Source: Sulfopaludibacter sp035606355
GTDB lineage: Bacteria; Acidobacteriota; Terriglobia; Bryobacterales; Bryobacteraceae
Reading direction: 5' to 3'
DNA length: 64,000 nucleotides
Assembly: GCA_035606355.1 (NCBI GenBank)
Contig: DATNFO010000034.1
Span: 1 to 64,000 of the forward strand
This document shows, piece after piece, positions 8,809 through 18,328 of the stretch (positions are counted from its first letter, which is position 1; the number at the start of each line of letters is the position of its first letter). The translations under genes were made by a program, and so were the position numbers. The notes below the pieces were generated by a model that was not told the DNA's origin, made no database searches, and saw only the letters and a program-made list of their open reading frames with translations.

Positions 8809-9224
8809 AGTGGCTCTGGCGCCGGCGAAGGGGCGGAGAAGAGTTCGCGCACCCGGTCCCGAAGCACGGGCGGGCCAAACGGCTTGCGGAGGAAGGAGAC
8901 ACCCGAGAGCAGGGGGTCCTCGATCTGCCCTGACATAATCAGTACTTTGATATTCGGGCGGCTAACAAGAATTCGTTGAGTCAATTGCAATCCGTCCAGC
9001 CGCGGCATATTTACGTCAGTGAGTAGAGCGTCTATCCTGCCGGGAAACTGATCCGAAATGGTAAGCGCCTCCTGGCCGTCGCTAGCGGTGAGGACGAAAA
9101 AACCGTCTCTTTCGAGTACGATCCGGGCAATGTTCTGAATCGTAACGTCATCCTCAGCCACAATGACGACACGCTGCTGGGAGCGCAAGGGCAGCAAGTT
9201 TTGCGGATTGTTCAAACCGGTCAT
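8805..9224 (-). CDS. Single-domain response regulator (receiver)
   Basis: A CheY-like receiver of 139 residues from the ATG at 9224. An in-frame upstream ATG at 9320 would add about 32 residues lacking any domain character. Motifs: VVIVAEDDVTIQNIAR, the phospho-acceptor in DALLTDVNMPRLDG, IMSGQ, and the Lys in FLRKPFGPP. The C terminus is a short Pro-rich tail with no output domain. It is the first gene of a two-receiver operon, overlapping the next by ATGA. Two separate receivers in one transcript suggest a branched phosphorelay or phosphate sink, which is inference. Confidence 0.87.
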   Translation of the reverse strand: MTGLNNPQNLLPLRSQQRVVIVAEDDVTIQNIARIVLERDGFFVLTASDGQEALTISDQFPGRIDALLTDVNMPRLDGLQLTQRILVSRPNIKVLIMSGQIEDPLLSGVSFLRKPFGPPVLRDRVRELFSAPSPAPEPL

Positions 9225-9619
9225 TCTACATGACAGATGCAATTCGACGATGTAGCTTCGCGGACACTCCTGCAAGAAGGTCCCGTCCGCCCGGCGAAAA
9301 TCTGCCGTCCGCATTCGCACTTGACGAACTTCACCGTCTCGTCGTTAGCGGCGGGTTGATCGTCCGGCTTTGACAAAGTACGCTCAGCTGCCCTTTACGC
9401 TCAGACATGCGTTTATTGCAGCGCGGGCGAGGCAGAGAGCGGATCAGGTCGCGACGTATAATGTTCGGGCATTCAGGACCCCGTACGCGGCAAAAGCTTC
9501 TTACTTCTTTTACGGAACGATGCTACAAAAGCAGCAGTTAAGAACCCTCATGATTCCACTGAAGCCACACGTGCGCATCGAGATAGTCCCAAGCCCGCTG
9601 TAGATGATTTTGTAGTAAC

Positions 9620-9792
<173 letters not shown>

Positions 9793-9910
9793 GTATTTTC
9801 GAGTTTACCGCACGCGGTTGGGGAGAGTTTGCGGTCCCACGGAGGGCGGAGCGCTGAGCAATTGAACCTGAACTTGAACGAGTGCAGGACCGCAAAACAA
9901 TTGTACCGGA

Positions 9911-9958
9911 GCGTACCCCAATCCCCAAATCTTCGAGTACTGGGGTGTTATGGTACGC
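9911..9958. repeat. Long interrupted inverted repeat after mmsA
   Basis: GCGTACC (9911-9917) pairs with GGTACGC (9952-9958), and inside it CCCCA (9923-9927) pairs with TGGGG (9941-9945). It lies 16 bases beyond the mmsA stop and between mmsA and tRNA-Arg. There is no T tract, so it could end the pyrimidine operon only with help. A role as a repeat or processing signal is equally possible. Confidence 0.4.
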
Positions 9959-9973
9959 CATTAACCAAGTGCT

Positions 9974-11434
9974 TTAAAACCAGCGGCTCATGATCACCTT
10001 TTGCTCGGTGTAGAAACCGATCGCGTCTTTGCCGTGCGCATGCAGGTCGCCGAAGAACGACGCCTTCCAGCCCGCGAACGGAAAGAACGCCATCGGCGCC
10101 GCCACCCCGACGTTCACGCCGACCATCCCTACTTCAATTCGCGACGAGTATTCGCGCGCGGACTTTCCGTTGTTCGTGAAGATCGCGGTCGCGTTGCCGA
10201 ACGGGCAACTGTTGACCAGGTCGATGGCCTCGTCCAGCGTCTTCACGCGCATGACGCTGAGCACCGGTCCGAAGATCTCCTCGCGCGCGATCGTCATTTC
10301 CGGTGTCACGTTGTCGAAGATCGTCGGTCCCAGGAAGTAACCGTCGCCGCCCTTGTGCTCGCGGCCGTTGACCAGCGCCGTGGCGCCTTCGGCGAGACCC
10401 TTATCGATGTAGCTTCCGACCTTCTCGCAATGATCGCCCGTCACCAGCGGACCCATCTCGACTCCGTTCTTCGATCCATCGCCGACCGTGAGACCTTTCG
10501 TGCGCTTCACCAGCAGATCCAGCAGCGGACCTGCGGCATCGCCGACCGGAACCAGCACACTGCCGGCGAGGCAGCGCTCGCCCGCCGCTCCAAATGCGGA
10601 GCCGATGATGGCCTCGACGGTCTTCTGCATATTGGCGTCGGGCATGACGACGAGGTGGTTCTTCGCGCCGCCGAGCGCCTGCACGCGCTTGCCTTCCGCG
10701 GCGGCGGTTGCGTAGACATATTTCGCGATCGGCGTCGAGCCGACGAACGATACCGCCTTCACCTGCGGATGGTGCAGCAGCGCATTGACCGCTTCCTTGC
10801 CGCCGTGGACCAGGTTGAGCACTCCGGGCGGCAGTCCCGCGTCGTGCAGCAACTCGATGGCGCGCGTCGGCGTGAGCGGCACCTTTTCGGAAGGCTTCAG
10901 CACAAAGGTGTTGCCGCAGGCGATCGCGAACGGCCACATCCACATCGGCACCATCGCGGGGAAGTTGAACGGCGTGATGCCCGCGCAGACCCCTATGGGC
11001 TGGCGGATGGTTTTGCAGTCGATGCCCGCGGCTACGTCGTTGAGCGAATCGCCCATCATGAGCGTCGGCATGCCGCACGCGACTTCCACCATCTGGACCA
11101 TGCGGCGCACTTCCGCCGAGGCGTCATCCTTCGTCTTGCCGTTCTCGCGCGTCAGTATGGCGGCGAGCTCGTCAGTGTGCTTCTCGAGCTGCGTCTTGTA
11201 ACGATAGAGCACCTGCACGCGATCCACTACCGGGACGTTGCGCCATTTGAGGAACGCATCGTGCGCGGTGCGTACCGCGCGATCGATATCGGCCTCCGTG
11301 GCGAACGGCACCTCGGCGATGGTGCTCCCGGTGGCCGGATTCATTACAGGTTGCGTGGTGCGGCCTTGCGGCTTTTCCCACGCGCCATTGATATAAAACG
11401 AAACAGTTCCAACTGCGGATTCGGCAGCAATCAT
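9974..11434 (-). CDS. mmsA: (Methyl)malonate-semialdehyde dehydrogenase, CoA-acylating
   Basis: An aldehyde dehydrogenase superfamily enzyme of 486 residues. It oxidises malonate semialdehyde to acetyl-CoA, or methylmalonate semialdehyde to propionyl-CoA, with NAD and CoA. The catalytic Cys is at about 288 (FGAAGERCLAG). The usual glutamate of non-acylating relatives is replaced in QALGGAKNH, a hallmark of the MMSDH branch. PFNFPAMVPMWMWPFAIACGN is the classic family segment (written here across positions about 155-174). The ATG at 11434 has a GGAGAGGG site and overlaps the permease stop by ATGA. It is the last gene of the pyrimidine operon, so it supplies the exit to central metabolism. Confidence 0.96.
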   Translation of the reverse strand: MIAAESAVGTVSFYINGAWEKPQGRTTQPVMNPATGSTIAEVPFATEADIDRAVRTAHDAFLKWRNVPVVDRVQVLYRYKTQLEKHTDELAAILTRENGKTKDDASAEVRRMVQMVEVACGMPTLMMGDSLNDVAAGIDCKTIRQPIGVCAGITPFNFPAMVPMWMWPFAIACGNTFVLKPSEKVPLTPTRAIELLHDAGLPPGVLNLVHGGKEAVNALLHHPQVKAVSFVGSTPIAKYVYATAAAEGKRVQALGGAKNHLVVMPDANMQKTVEAIIGSAFGAAGERCLAGSVLVPVGDAAGPLLDLLVKRTKGLTVGDGSKNGVEMGPLVTGDHCEKVGSYIDKGLAEGATALVNGREHKGGDGYFLGPTIFDNVTPEMTIAREEIFGPVLSVMRVKTLDEAIDLVNSCPFGNATAIFTNNGKSAREYSSRIEVGMVGVNVGVAAPMAFFPFAGWKASFFGDLHAHGKDAIGFYTEQKVIMSRWF

Positions 11435-12843
11435 GATTCCCTCTCCAGTTCCAAAGCAGGCGCCTGCGCGCGCTGCATGAGTGTGACATACACGGCCGCG
11501 GAAACTCCGAAGCCGACAAACCAAGCGTAATCGTACAGCAGGCGCAGAGCGGGCACGAACAGGCCCAGCAGCGCCACGGCGATTCCCACAGCGAGCGCTA
11601 CTACGGCTCGCAGGTTCACGCCATTATCGTATTCATAAACTCCGCCGCGGCGGTAGAGGTCGTCGATTTTCAGGTGGGCGCGGCGAACCAGAAAGTAATC
11701 GGCGATCATCACGCCGGCGATGGGACCGAGCAGACCCGAGTAACCGACCAGCCAGCCGAAAATGTACGAGCTGAAGTCCGTGAGCAGCTTCCACGGCATC
11801 ATCAGCACGCCGACCACTCCGGTGATCAGTCCGCCGGTGCGGAAACTGATGAGCCGCGGGTTCAGGTTCGAAAAGTCGTTCGATGGCGACACGACGTTGG
11901 CGGCGACGTTCGTGTTCAGCGTGGCCACCAGCAGTGCGATGAGGGCAATGAAGGCGACCACCGGCTGGTTGAACTTGCCGAGCAGGGCGACGGGGTCCCA
12001 GATCGCCTGGCCGAAGAGAACGGCGGATGCGGACGTGACGGCGACGCCGATGAACGAGTACAGCGTCATGGCCGTGGGCAGCCCGAGAGCTTGCCCAACC
12101 ACTTGCGCCTTCTGCGATTTGGCGTAGCGGGTGAAATCGGGAATGTTGAGCGCGACCGTAGCCCAGAAGCCCACCATGCCGGTGAGCGAGGGGATGAAGA
12201 AGCGCATGAACTCGGCCGTCGTGTGGAATTTGCTGGGAGCGCTGAGCACGGGGCCCATGCCGCCGGCCTTGCCCGTGATCCACCAGAGCAACAGCAGTCC
12301 GATCCCCAGCATGAACGGCGCGCCGATGCCTTCGAGGAACTTGATCGTGTCAATGCCGCGCCAGATCACCGCGATGTTCAGCGCCCAGAACGCGAAGAAG
12401 CAGATCCAAGCGCCGCCCGGAACGGCCGCCGCGGCGGGCCACACGATTTTCAGCATGGAGTAGATGGCCTGGCCGCCGATCCACGTCTGTATGCCGAACC
12501 ATCCGCACGCCACCAGCGCGCGCAACACGGCGGGCAGATTCGCGCCGCGCACTCCGAAAGAAGCCCGCACCAGCACCGGGAACGGGATTCCGTACTTCGC
12601 GCCCGCGTGCGCGTTGAGCAGCATCGGAATCAGCACGATCAGGTTGCCCAGCAGGATGGTCATGATGGCCTGCCACCAGCTCATGCCGCCCGCGATCAGG
12701 CCGCTGGCCAGCATGTAAGTCGGGATGCAGACGCTCATCGCCACCCACAGGGACGCGTAATTGTAAGTGCCCCAGGTGCGGTGCGATTTCGGAATCGGCG
12801 CCAGGTCCTCGTTGTATAGGCCCGGATCGCGCACTACTTCCAC
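11431..12843 (-). CDS. NCS1-family nucleobase/hydantoin permease
   Basis: An inner-membrane transporter of 470 residues with about 12 hydrophobic segments. NCS1 hallmarks include LYNEDLAPIPKSHRTWGTYN at the N terminus, the ASFGVRGAN segment, IGGQAIYSML and NIPDFTRYAKSQK. The GTG start at 12843 has a GAGAGG site and lies inside the end of the dihydropyrimidinase gene, giving a 10-base overlap. Longer in-frame starts reach into antisense-like sequence and are unlikely. Characterised relatives import uracil, allantoin, hydantoins or cytosine. The neighbours make uracil, thymine or dihydropyrimidines the likely cargo, which is inference from context. Confidence 0.93.
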   Translation of the reverse strand: MEVVRDPGLYNEDLAPIPKSHRTWGTYNYASLWVAMSVCIPTYMLASGLIAGGMSWWQAIMTILLGNLIVLIPMLLNAHAGAKYGIPFPVLVRASFGVRGANLPAVLRALVACGWFGIQTWIGGQAIYSMLKIVWPAAAAVPGGAWICFFAFWALNIAVIWRGIDTIKFLEGIGAPFMLGIGLLLLWWITGKAGGMGPVLSAPSKFHTTAEFMRFFIPSLTGMVGFWATVALNIPDFTRYAKSQKAQVVGQALGLPTAMTLYSFIGVAVTSASAVLFGQAIWDPVALLGKFNQPVVAFIALIALLVATLNTNVAANVVSPSNDFSNLNPRLISFRTGGLITGVVGVLMMPWKLLTDFSSYIFGWLVGYSGLLGPIAGVMIADYFLVRRAHLKIDDLYRRGGVYEYDNGVNLRAVVALAVGIAVALLGLFVPALRLLYDYAWFVGFGVSAAVYVTLMQRAQAPALELERES

Positions 12844-14222
12844 GCGCCACCTCTCGCTGTGCGCCGCAGGTATTGCCCCCGGCCGGCCTTCCCGAGGAAC
12901 TCGCCGCGGTCCACAATCACTTCGCCGTGCGACAGCACGGTGCGCGCATTCCCCTTCACTTGAAAGCCTTCGAACATGGAATAATCGACGCGCATGTGAT
13001 GTGTTTTGGCGCTGATGGTGTGCAGGGCATTCGGGTCCCAAATGACGATATCGGCATCGCTGCCGGGCGCGATCTCGCCCTTGCGCGGATACATGCCGAA
13101 GATGCGCGCGGGCGCGGTGGACGTGATTTCCACGAAGCGGTTGAGGCTTACCTTGCCGGTGTTGACGCCGTGATGCCAGATCAGTTGCAGCCGGTTTTCG
13201 ATGCCCGGGCCGCCGTTGGGAATCTTGGTGAAGTCGTCTTTGCCGAGCACCTTTTGGTCTTCAAAACAGAACGGGCAATGGTCCGTCGAGACTACTTGCA
13301 GATGATCGTGCTTGAGGCCGTCCCAGAGCTTCGGCAGATTTTCTTTCGTGCGCAGCGGCGGCGTGAAGACGTACTTGGCGCCCTCGAAATTGGGGCGCTC
13401 CAATTCTTCAATGGAGAGCAGCAGATACTGCGGGCACGTTTCGGCGAAGGCGGGAACGCCGCGGTCGCGCGCTTCCCGAACTTCGTTGAGCGCGTCTTCG
13501 CTCGAAAGGTGCACGATGTAGACCGGCGCGCCGGCGATCTCCGCCATGGCGATCGCGCGGTGCACGGCTTCCGCCTCGGCGCGGGTGGGCCGCGTCAGCG
13601 CGTGATAGATGGGTGCGGTTTTCCCTTCGGCCAGAGCCTTGGCCACAATCACGTCGATGACGCTGCCGTTTTCGGCGTGCATGCAGATGAGCGCGCCATT
13701 CTTCGCGGTGCGGCTCAGCGCTTTGAAAATGGTGGCATCGTCCACCATCAGCACGTTGGGGTACGCCATGAACAGCTTGAAACTGGCGACGCCTTCGTCC
13801 ACCATTTCGTCCATGTCTTCCAGGCCGGAAGAGCCCAGATCCGTGACGATCATGTGCAGGCCGTAGTCGACGCACGCTTTGTTCTCGGCCTTTTTCCACC
13901 ACGTGTCGAGAGCGTCGCGCATGCGCGTGCCGCGCGCCTGAATCGCAAAATCCACAATGCTGGTGGTGCCTCCGAAGGCGGCGGCGCGCGTTCCGGTCTC
14001 GAAATCGTCGGCGCTGGTGGTGCCGCCGAACGGCATATCCAGGTGCGTATGCGCGTCGATGCCGCCGGGAATGACGTACATCCCTTTGGCATCGATGACG
14101 TTGTGGCCGTCAGCGGGTATACCGGCGCGAACTTCCTTGATGACGCCGTTTTCGATCAGAACGTCGGCCGCGGTTGTCGAGGCGGCGGTCACCACGGTTC
14201 CGTGCTGAATGAGAGTGCTCAT
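12834..14222 (-). CDS. hydA: Dihydropyrimidinase (D-hydantoinase family)
   Basis: A cytoplasmic amidohydrolase of 462 residues that opens 5,6-dihydrouracil or dihydrothymine to the N-carbamoyl beta-amino acid. Metal ligands are visible: HTHLD (His58, His60), the carboxylated Lys in ASFKLFMAYPN, His in CMHAENG and VYIVHLSSEDA, and Asp in STDHCPF. The ATG at 14222 has a GGAGG site and overlaps the preA stop by ATGA. Second of three ring-degradation steps; preT-preA upstream make its substrate, and the beta-ureidopropionase gene at the head of the operon uses its product. Hydantoins could be alternative substrates. Confidence 0.95.
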   Translation of the reverse strand: MSTLIQHGTVVTAASTTAADVLIENGVIKEVRAGIPADGHNVIDAKGMYVIPGGIDAHTHLDMPFGGTTSADDFETGTRAAAFGGTTSIVDFAIQARGTRMRDALDTWWKKAENKACVDYGLHMIVTDLGSSGLEDMDEMVDEGVASFKLFMAYPNVLMVDDATIFKALSRTAKNGALICMHAENGSVIDVIVAKALAEGKTAPIYHALTRPTRAEAEAVHRAIAMAEIAGAPVYIVHLSSEDALNEVREARDRGVPAFAETCPQYLLLSIEELERPNFEGAKYVFTPPLRTKENLPKLWDGLKHDHLQVVSTDHCPFCFEDQKVLGKDDFTKIPNGGPGIENRLQLIWHHGVNTGKVSLNRFVEITSTAPARIFGMYPRKGEIAPGSDADIVIWDPNALHTISAKTHHMRVDYSMFEGFQVKGNARTVLSHGEVIVDRGEFLGKAGRGQYLRRTARGGAWK

Positions 14223-15580
14223 GCGGCGCCTCCTTGGGCGGCGCGGGCCGTGCGTTGTTCCCAGGTTTCGGCCGGACGGCCGGTCTCGATCTTCTCCATG
14301 GTGATGCAGTGCTCCACGGGGCAGACCAGCCAGCACAAATTGCAGCCGACGCATTCCTCTTCGTCAACGCGCGGGATGCGCGCGGGCGGAGTCTCGCCGC
14401 TGCTTGCCTGCACGGCGTCCAGTTTGGCGATGGGCGTGGTGGCCAGGCGCGCGCGCGAAGCGGCTTCCACGGCTTCCGGCTTGGGGTGGCCTTCGATGTG
14501 GATGCACTGATGCGCGCCATCCCAGCAGGCGACGTAGCAGAGATCGCAGCCAATGCAAAGGTCGCGATTGATGCGGGCCACAATCTTATAGTTCAGGTCG
14601 AGATGCTTCCACTCGGTGACTTTCGGCACGGAGAGTCCGCGGAAATCGTCGAGCGTGCGGAAGCCCTTCTCGTCCATCCAATTCGAAAGTCCGTCGATCA
14701 TGTCTTCCACAATGCGAAAGCCGTAGTGCATGGCCGCGGTGCAGACTTGCACGGTGCCGCAACCGAGGAGGATGAACTCCGCGGCCTCGCGCCATCCGCC
14801 GACGCCGCCGATGCCGGAAATCGGAATGCCGACCTGCGGATCGGATGCGATCTGCTGCACCAGGTGCAGCGCAATCGGCTTGACAGCCGGTCCGCAATAG
14901 CCGCCGTGCGAAGAGAGGCCGCCGACGTTGGGCCGCGGCGTGAACGTATTCAGATCGATTCCGGTGATCGAGTTGATGGTGTTGATCGCGCTGACGGCGT
15001 CCGCGCCCCCACGTTTCGCCGCGCGCGCCGCCGGGCGAATGTCGGTAATGTTCGGCGTGAGCTTCACAATGACGGGAGTGCGCGCCGCTTCCTTCACCCA
15101 TTCGGTGATCATGCACGCGTAGTCGGGAACCTGGCCGACGGCGCTGCCCATGCCCCGCTCGCTCATACCGTGCGGGCAGCCGAAGTTCAGCTCCAGGCCG
15201 TCCGCGCCCGCGTCTTCGGCGCGCTTCACAATGGAATGCCACGCCTCGCGCGTGGAATCCACCATGAGCGACGCGATCACCGCGTGCTTCGGATAGCGCT
15301 TCTTCACTTCGGCGATTTCGCGCAGGTTGGTTTCAACCGGCCGATCGCTGATGAGCTCGATATTGTTGAAGCCCATCATGCGCTGTCCGTTCCAATCGAC
15401 AGACGAATAGCGCGAGGAGACGTTGACGATGGGCTCGCCGATGGTCTTCCAGACTGCGCCGCCCCAGCCGGCGTCGAATGCGCGCATCACCTGGTCGCCG
15501 CAGTTCGCCGGCGGTCCGGAGGCCAGCCAGAAGGGATTCGGGCAGCGTATGCCCGCGAAGTTCGTGGTGAGGTCAGCCAT
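14219..15580 (-). CDS. preA: NAD-dependent dihydropyrimidine dehydrogenase, subunit PreA
   Basis: The FMN/iron-sulfur subunit of 453 residues that reduces uracil or thymine. The N-terminal FMN barrel carries LELNFGCPHGMSERGMG, whose Cys is the equivalent of the catalytic acid of dihydropyrimidine dehydrogenases. It is followed by NTINSITGIDLNTF and SGIGGVGGWREA for flavin binding. The C-terminal ferredoxin domain has CIGCDLCYVAC and CVGCNLCWLVCPVEHC for two 4Fe-4S clusters. The ATG at 15580 has a GGAGG site; the gene overlaps the preT end by 8 bases and the hydA start by 4. It works as a complex with PreT. Confidence 0.96.
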   Translation of the reverse strand: MADLTTNFAGIRCPNPFWLASGPPANCGDQVMRAFDAGWGGAVWKTIGEPIVNVSSRYSSVDWNGQRMMGFNNIELISDRPVETNLREIAEVKKRYPKHAVIASLMVDSTREAWHSIVKRAEDAGADGLELNFGCPHGMSERGMGSAVGQVPDYACMITEWVKEAARTPVIVKLTPNITDIRPAARAAKRGGADAVSAINTINSITGIDLNTFTPRPNVGGLSSHGGYCGPAVKPIALHLVQQIASDPQVGIPISGIGGVGGWREAAEFILLGCGTVQVCTAAMHYGFRIVEDMIDGLSNWMDEKGFRTLDDFRGLSVPKVTEWKHLDLNYKIVARINRDLCIGCDLCYVACWDGAHQCIHIEGHPKPEAVEAASRARLATTPIAKLDAVQASSGETPPARIPRVDEEECVGCNLCWLVCPVEHCITMEKIETGRPAETWEQRTARAAQGGAA

Positions 15581-16931
15581 GGGCCACCTCCGCGCCTTGA
15601 GTTGCCTGCGCGACCATGGCGAGCGCCGCGCGCTTGCCATCGGCCACGGCGTCCACCACTTCGCGTCCGCCGTTGACGCAATCGCCGCCCGCGAAATAGC
15701 GCGGATTGCCGGTGCGTCCGGTGGGCCGGTCCACCGCGATACAGCCGCCGTTGAGTGCGATGCCGCGCGATTCGTGCAGCATTTCGGTAAGACGGGTTTG
15801 TCCGAGCGCGGGAATCACCATATCGCACGGAAACTCGTATGCGGAGCCTGGAATCGGCTGCGGACGGCGGCGGCCGCTCTCGTCCGGCGGACCCAGTTCC
15901 GTGAGCGCGAACTTTACGCCGGCGGCACGGCCGTCGCGAACCACAATCTCCTGCGGCTGCGCAAGCCAGTGAAAGCGGACGCCCTCGACTTTGGAGTGCT
16001 CGAATTCAAAGGGGAAGGCCGGCATTTCGCGCTCGCCGCGGCGATAGAAGAGATGCACTTCCTCAGCGCCCATGCGCTGCGCGGCATTGGCGGCATCAAT
16101 CGCGGTATTGCCTCCGCCGATCACGACCACGCAGCGGCCCACCGTGAACTCGGGTTCCGTTTTGTAGCGCTCGATAAAGCGCAGCGCATCGATGACACCG
16201 GGCGCATCTTCACCTGCGATACCGAGCTTTTCCATCGCCCCCAAGCCGACGCCGATGAAGATGAAATCGAACTTCCGCTCCAGTTCGTCGAGTGAGATGC
16301 CCGCGCCCACCTCAGCCTGCTTGAACTCCACGCCGAGCGCGCGCACGAGCTCCACTTCGCGGAGACTGTCGCTGGGACGCAGCTTGTACTCGGCAACTCC
16401 GTAGGTGTTCAGCCCGCCGGGCAGCGGACGGTTGTCCAGGATGGTGACGCTCGCGCCGTGACGGCGGAGCTCGGCGGCGCAGGAGAGCGATGCGGGTCCA
16501 CCGCCGATGCAGGCGACGCGCGGAGCCTTGCCTGCGCCGGTCCACTCTCCGGCAGTGAGGCGGCGGCCGCCATCGTAAAACCAGTCCATCGCATGACGCT
16601 GCAGGCGGCCGATCTCGATGGGCTTTTTGTTGTAGCGATGCATCACGCACGCGCCTTCGCACAACACGTCCACCGGGCACACGCGGGAACAACTCAGCCC
16701 CAGAATATTGGAGTCCAGGATGGTGAGCGCGGAGCCGCGCAGGTTATCGGCGGCGATCTTCTTGATGAAGCGCGGCACGTCGATGTGCGTCGGGCACGCC
16801 GCCGTGCAGGGCGCGTCGAAACAGAACAGGCAGCGATGGGCTTCGGCGAGCGCCGATTGGTTATCGAACGCCGGATGCAGTTCCGGAAAGCGCTCCAGGT
16901 TGCGCTGAAGCGGCAAGGCGTGCGCGCTCAT
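15573..16931 (-). CDS. preT: NAD-dependent dihydropyrimidine dehydrogenase, subunit PreT
   Basis: The flavoprotein/iron-sulfur subunit of 452 residues. It takes electrons from NADH and passes them to PreA. N-terminal cysteine clusters CLFCFDAPCTAACP and CSRVCPVDVLCEGAC bind 4Fe-4S clusters. The FAD site is CIGGGPASLSCAAEL and the NAD site VVVIGGGNTAIDAANAA, with the C-terminal YFAGGDCVNGGREVVDAV typical of glutamate-synthase-like oxidoreductases. The ATG at 16931 has a GGGAGG site and overlaps the aminotransferase stop by ATGA. Confidence 0.95.
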   Translation of the reverse strand: MSAHALPLQRNLERFPELHPAFDNQSALAEAHRCLFCFDAPCTAACPTHIDVPRFIKKIAADNLRGSALTILDSNILGLSCSRVCPVDVLCEGACVMHRYNKKPIEIGRLQRHAMDWFYDGGRRLTAGEWTGAGKAPRVACIGGGPASLSCAAELRRHGASVTILDNRPLPGGLNTYGVAEYKLRPSDSLREVELVRALGVEFKQAEVGAGISLDELERKFDFIFIGVGLGAMEKLGIAGEDAPGVIDALRFIERYKTEPEFTVGRCVVVIGGGNTAIDAANAAQRMGAEEVHLFYRRGEREMPAFPFEFEHSKVEGVRFHWLAQPQEIVVRDGRAAGVKFALTELGPPDESGRRRPQPIPGSAYEFPCDMVIPALGQTRLTEMLHESRGIALNGGCIAVDRPTGRTGNPRYFAGGDCVNGGREVVDAVADGKRAALAMVAQATQGAEVAHG

Positions 16932-18238
16932 TTGACGCCTCCCGCCGCCTTCGCTGTGCACGAGGTGAGGCACTTGTCCATGAGGGACAGGAACTGATCC
17001 ACATCGCTGCGCGCGATGTTCATGGGCGGCGAGATGCGAATGACGTTGCCGTACATTCCGCCCTTGCCGATCAGCAGGCGATTCTCTCGCGCCGCTTCCA
17101 GCAGTTGCGCTGTTTCGGGGGCCGCGGGCGCTTTGGTTTTGCGATCCTGCACCAGCTCAATCGCCTGCATCAGACCCATACCGCGAACGTCGCCAATGAT
17201 GGTGTGCTTTTTCTGCAGGTCTTCGAGACCCGCGCGCAGGTAAGCGCCGGTGGTGGTGCAATTGGCGAGCAGGTTCTCTTCTTCGATGAGGTCGATCACG
17301 GCTTTCGCCGCTGTCGCAGTGACGGGGTTGCCGCCGAAGGTGGATATGGTGAGTCCGCCGAGAGAATCGGCGACCGCGGGCTTCGCGACAGTGAGACCGA
17401 TCGGGCTGCCGTTGCCGAGGCCTTTGGCGCTGGTGATGATGTCCGGCGTGACGCCAAAGTGCTCGATGCCGAACCATTTCCCGCCGGTGCGTCCCCACGC
17501 GGTCTGCACTTCATCGGAAATGAAGATGCCGCCGTGATTGCGGACGATTTTTTCGATGATCGGAAAATATTCCTTGGGTGGAGTGATGAAGCCGCCGACG
17601 CCTTGTACCGGCTCGCCGATGAAACCGGCCACCTTGCCGCTGGTGGTGGAGCGGATCAGGTCTTCGACATCCTCGGCGCACTTCACGCCGCAATCGGGGT
17701 ACTTGAGGTCGAACGGGCATCGATAGCAGTAGGCGTTGTGGGCATGAACAATGCCTGCCTGCGGAGGGCCGAGCTTCCACGCGCCTTGGCCGGTGAGTCC
17801 CATGGCGCTCGCGGAACGGCCGTGATAGGAATGGCGAAGCGCGACAATTTCCGTGTTTCCCGTGTAGCAGCGCGCTGTGAGAATGGCCGTTTCATTGGCT
17901 TCCGTGCCGCTGTTGGTGAAGAAGCTCTTGGTTAGCTCGCCGTTCGGGGTGAGAGTGGCGATCTTCTGAGCGAGCGCGGCCTGCGGCTCATTGGCAAACA
18001 GGGTGGAGACGTGCTGCAAGGTATCGAGTTGCTTGTGAAGCTTGGCGTTCACTTTGTCGTTGCAGTGGCCGACGCTCACCGTAACGATGCCGCCGAAAAA
18101 ATCGAGGTACTGGTTTCCATCGGCATCCCAGACATACTGGTTTTTCGCATGAGAAACCACGAGCGGCTGCTTATAGTAATGAAAAACTGCGGGAAAGAGG
18201 AACTGCTTATTGGCTAGGATAATTTCGTCTTTAGTCAT
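16928..18238 (-). CDS. Class III aminotransferase, probable beta-alanine/beta-aminoisobutyrate transaminase
   Basis: A PLP enzyme of 436 residues, related to AGXT2-type alanine-glyoxylate aminotransferases. The PLP Lys sits in IITSAKGLGNGSPIG; DEVQTAWGRTG provides the pyridine-nitrogen Asp; SFFTNSGTEANETAI and SYHGRSASAMGLTG bind the phosphate and ring. Position in the operon, between the enzymes that release beta-alanine and MmsA that consumes its oxo-acid, makes beta-alanine to malonate semialdehyde (or beta-aminoisobutyrate to methylmalonate semialdehyde) the likely reaction. The amino acceptor is unknown. The ATG at 18238 has a GGAG site. Confidence 0.93.
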   Translation of the reverse strand: MTKDEIILANKQFLFPAVFHYYKQPLVVSHAKNQYVWDADGNQYLDFFGGIVTVSVGHCNDKVNAKLHKQLDTLQHVSTLFANEPQAALAQKIATLTPNGELTKSFFTNSGTEANETAILTARCYTGNTEIVALRHSYHGRSASAMGLTGQGAWKLGPPQAGIVHAHNAYCYRCPFDLKYPDCGVKCAEDVEDLIRSTTSGKVAGFIGEPVQGVGGFITPPKEYFPIIEKIVRNHGGIFISDEVQTAWGRTGGKWFGIEHFGVTPDIITSAKGLGNGSPIGLTVAKPAVADSLGGLTISTFGGNPVTATAAKAVIDLIEEENLLANCTTTGAYLRAGLEDLQKKHTIIGDVRGMGLMQAIELVQDRKTKAPAAPETAQLLEAARENRLLIGKGGMYGNVIRISPPMNIARSDVDQFLSLMDKCLTSCTAKAAGGVK

Positions 18239-18269
18239 GGATGGTCTCCGTAAGGCGAGGCATCGCATT

Positions 18270-18298
18270 TCACCGCAGAGACGCAGAGAACGCAGAGG
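18270..18298. repeat. Short tandem CGCAGAGA-type repeat
   Basis: Three imperfect units of 9-10 bases (CCGCAGAGA, CGCAGAGAA, CGCAGAGG) lie between the beta-ureidopropionase and aminotransferase genes. Low-complexity repeats of this kind occur between genes in many soil bacteria. No function is evident. Confidence 0.5.
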
Positions 18299-18328
18299 TT
18301 CGCCGAGGCATTGGGGTGAACGCCATGC

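Noticed and set aside
9370..9603. Possible integrase remnant next to tRNA-Arg
   Set aside because: The 77-residue product has no tyrosine-recombinase motifs and no recognisable domain, so it does not support an integrase call.
10001..11530. Long plus-strand frame (509 codons) opposite mmsA
   Set aside because: It is the antisense shadow of a clear dehydrogenase gene, with Arg/His/Asp-rich nonsense composition. Similar long shadows opposite the other high-GC genes (for example 11674-12819, 12873-14510, 14234-15676, 23901-25877, 54168-56114) were left out for the same reason.
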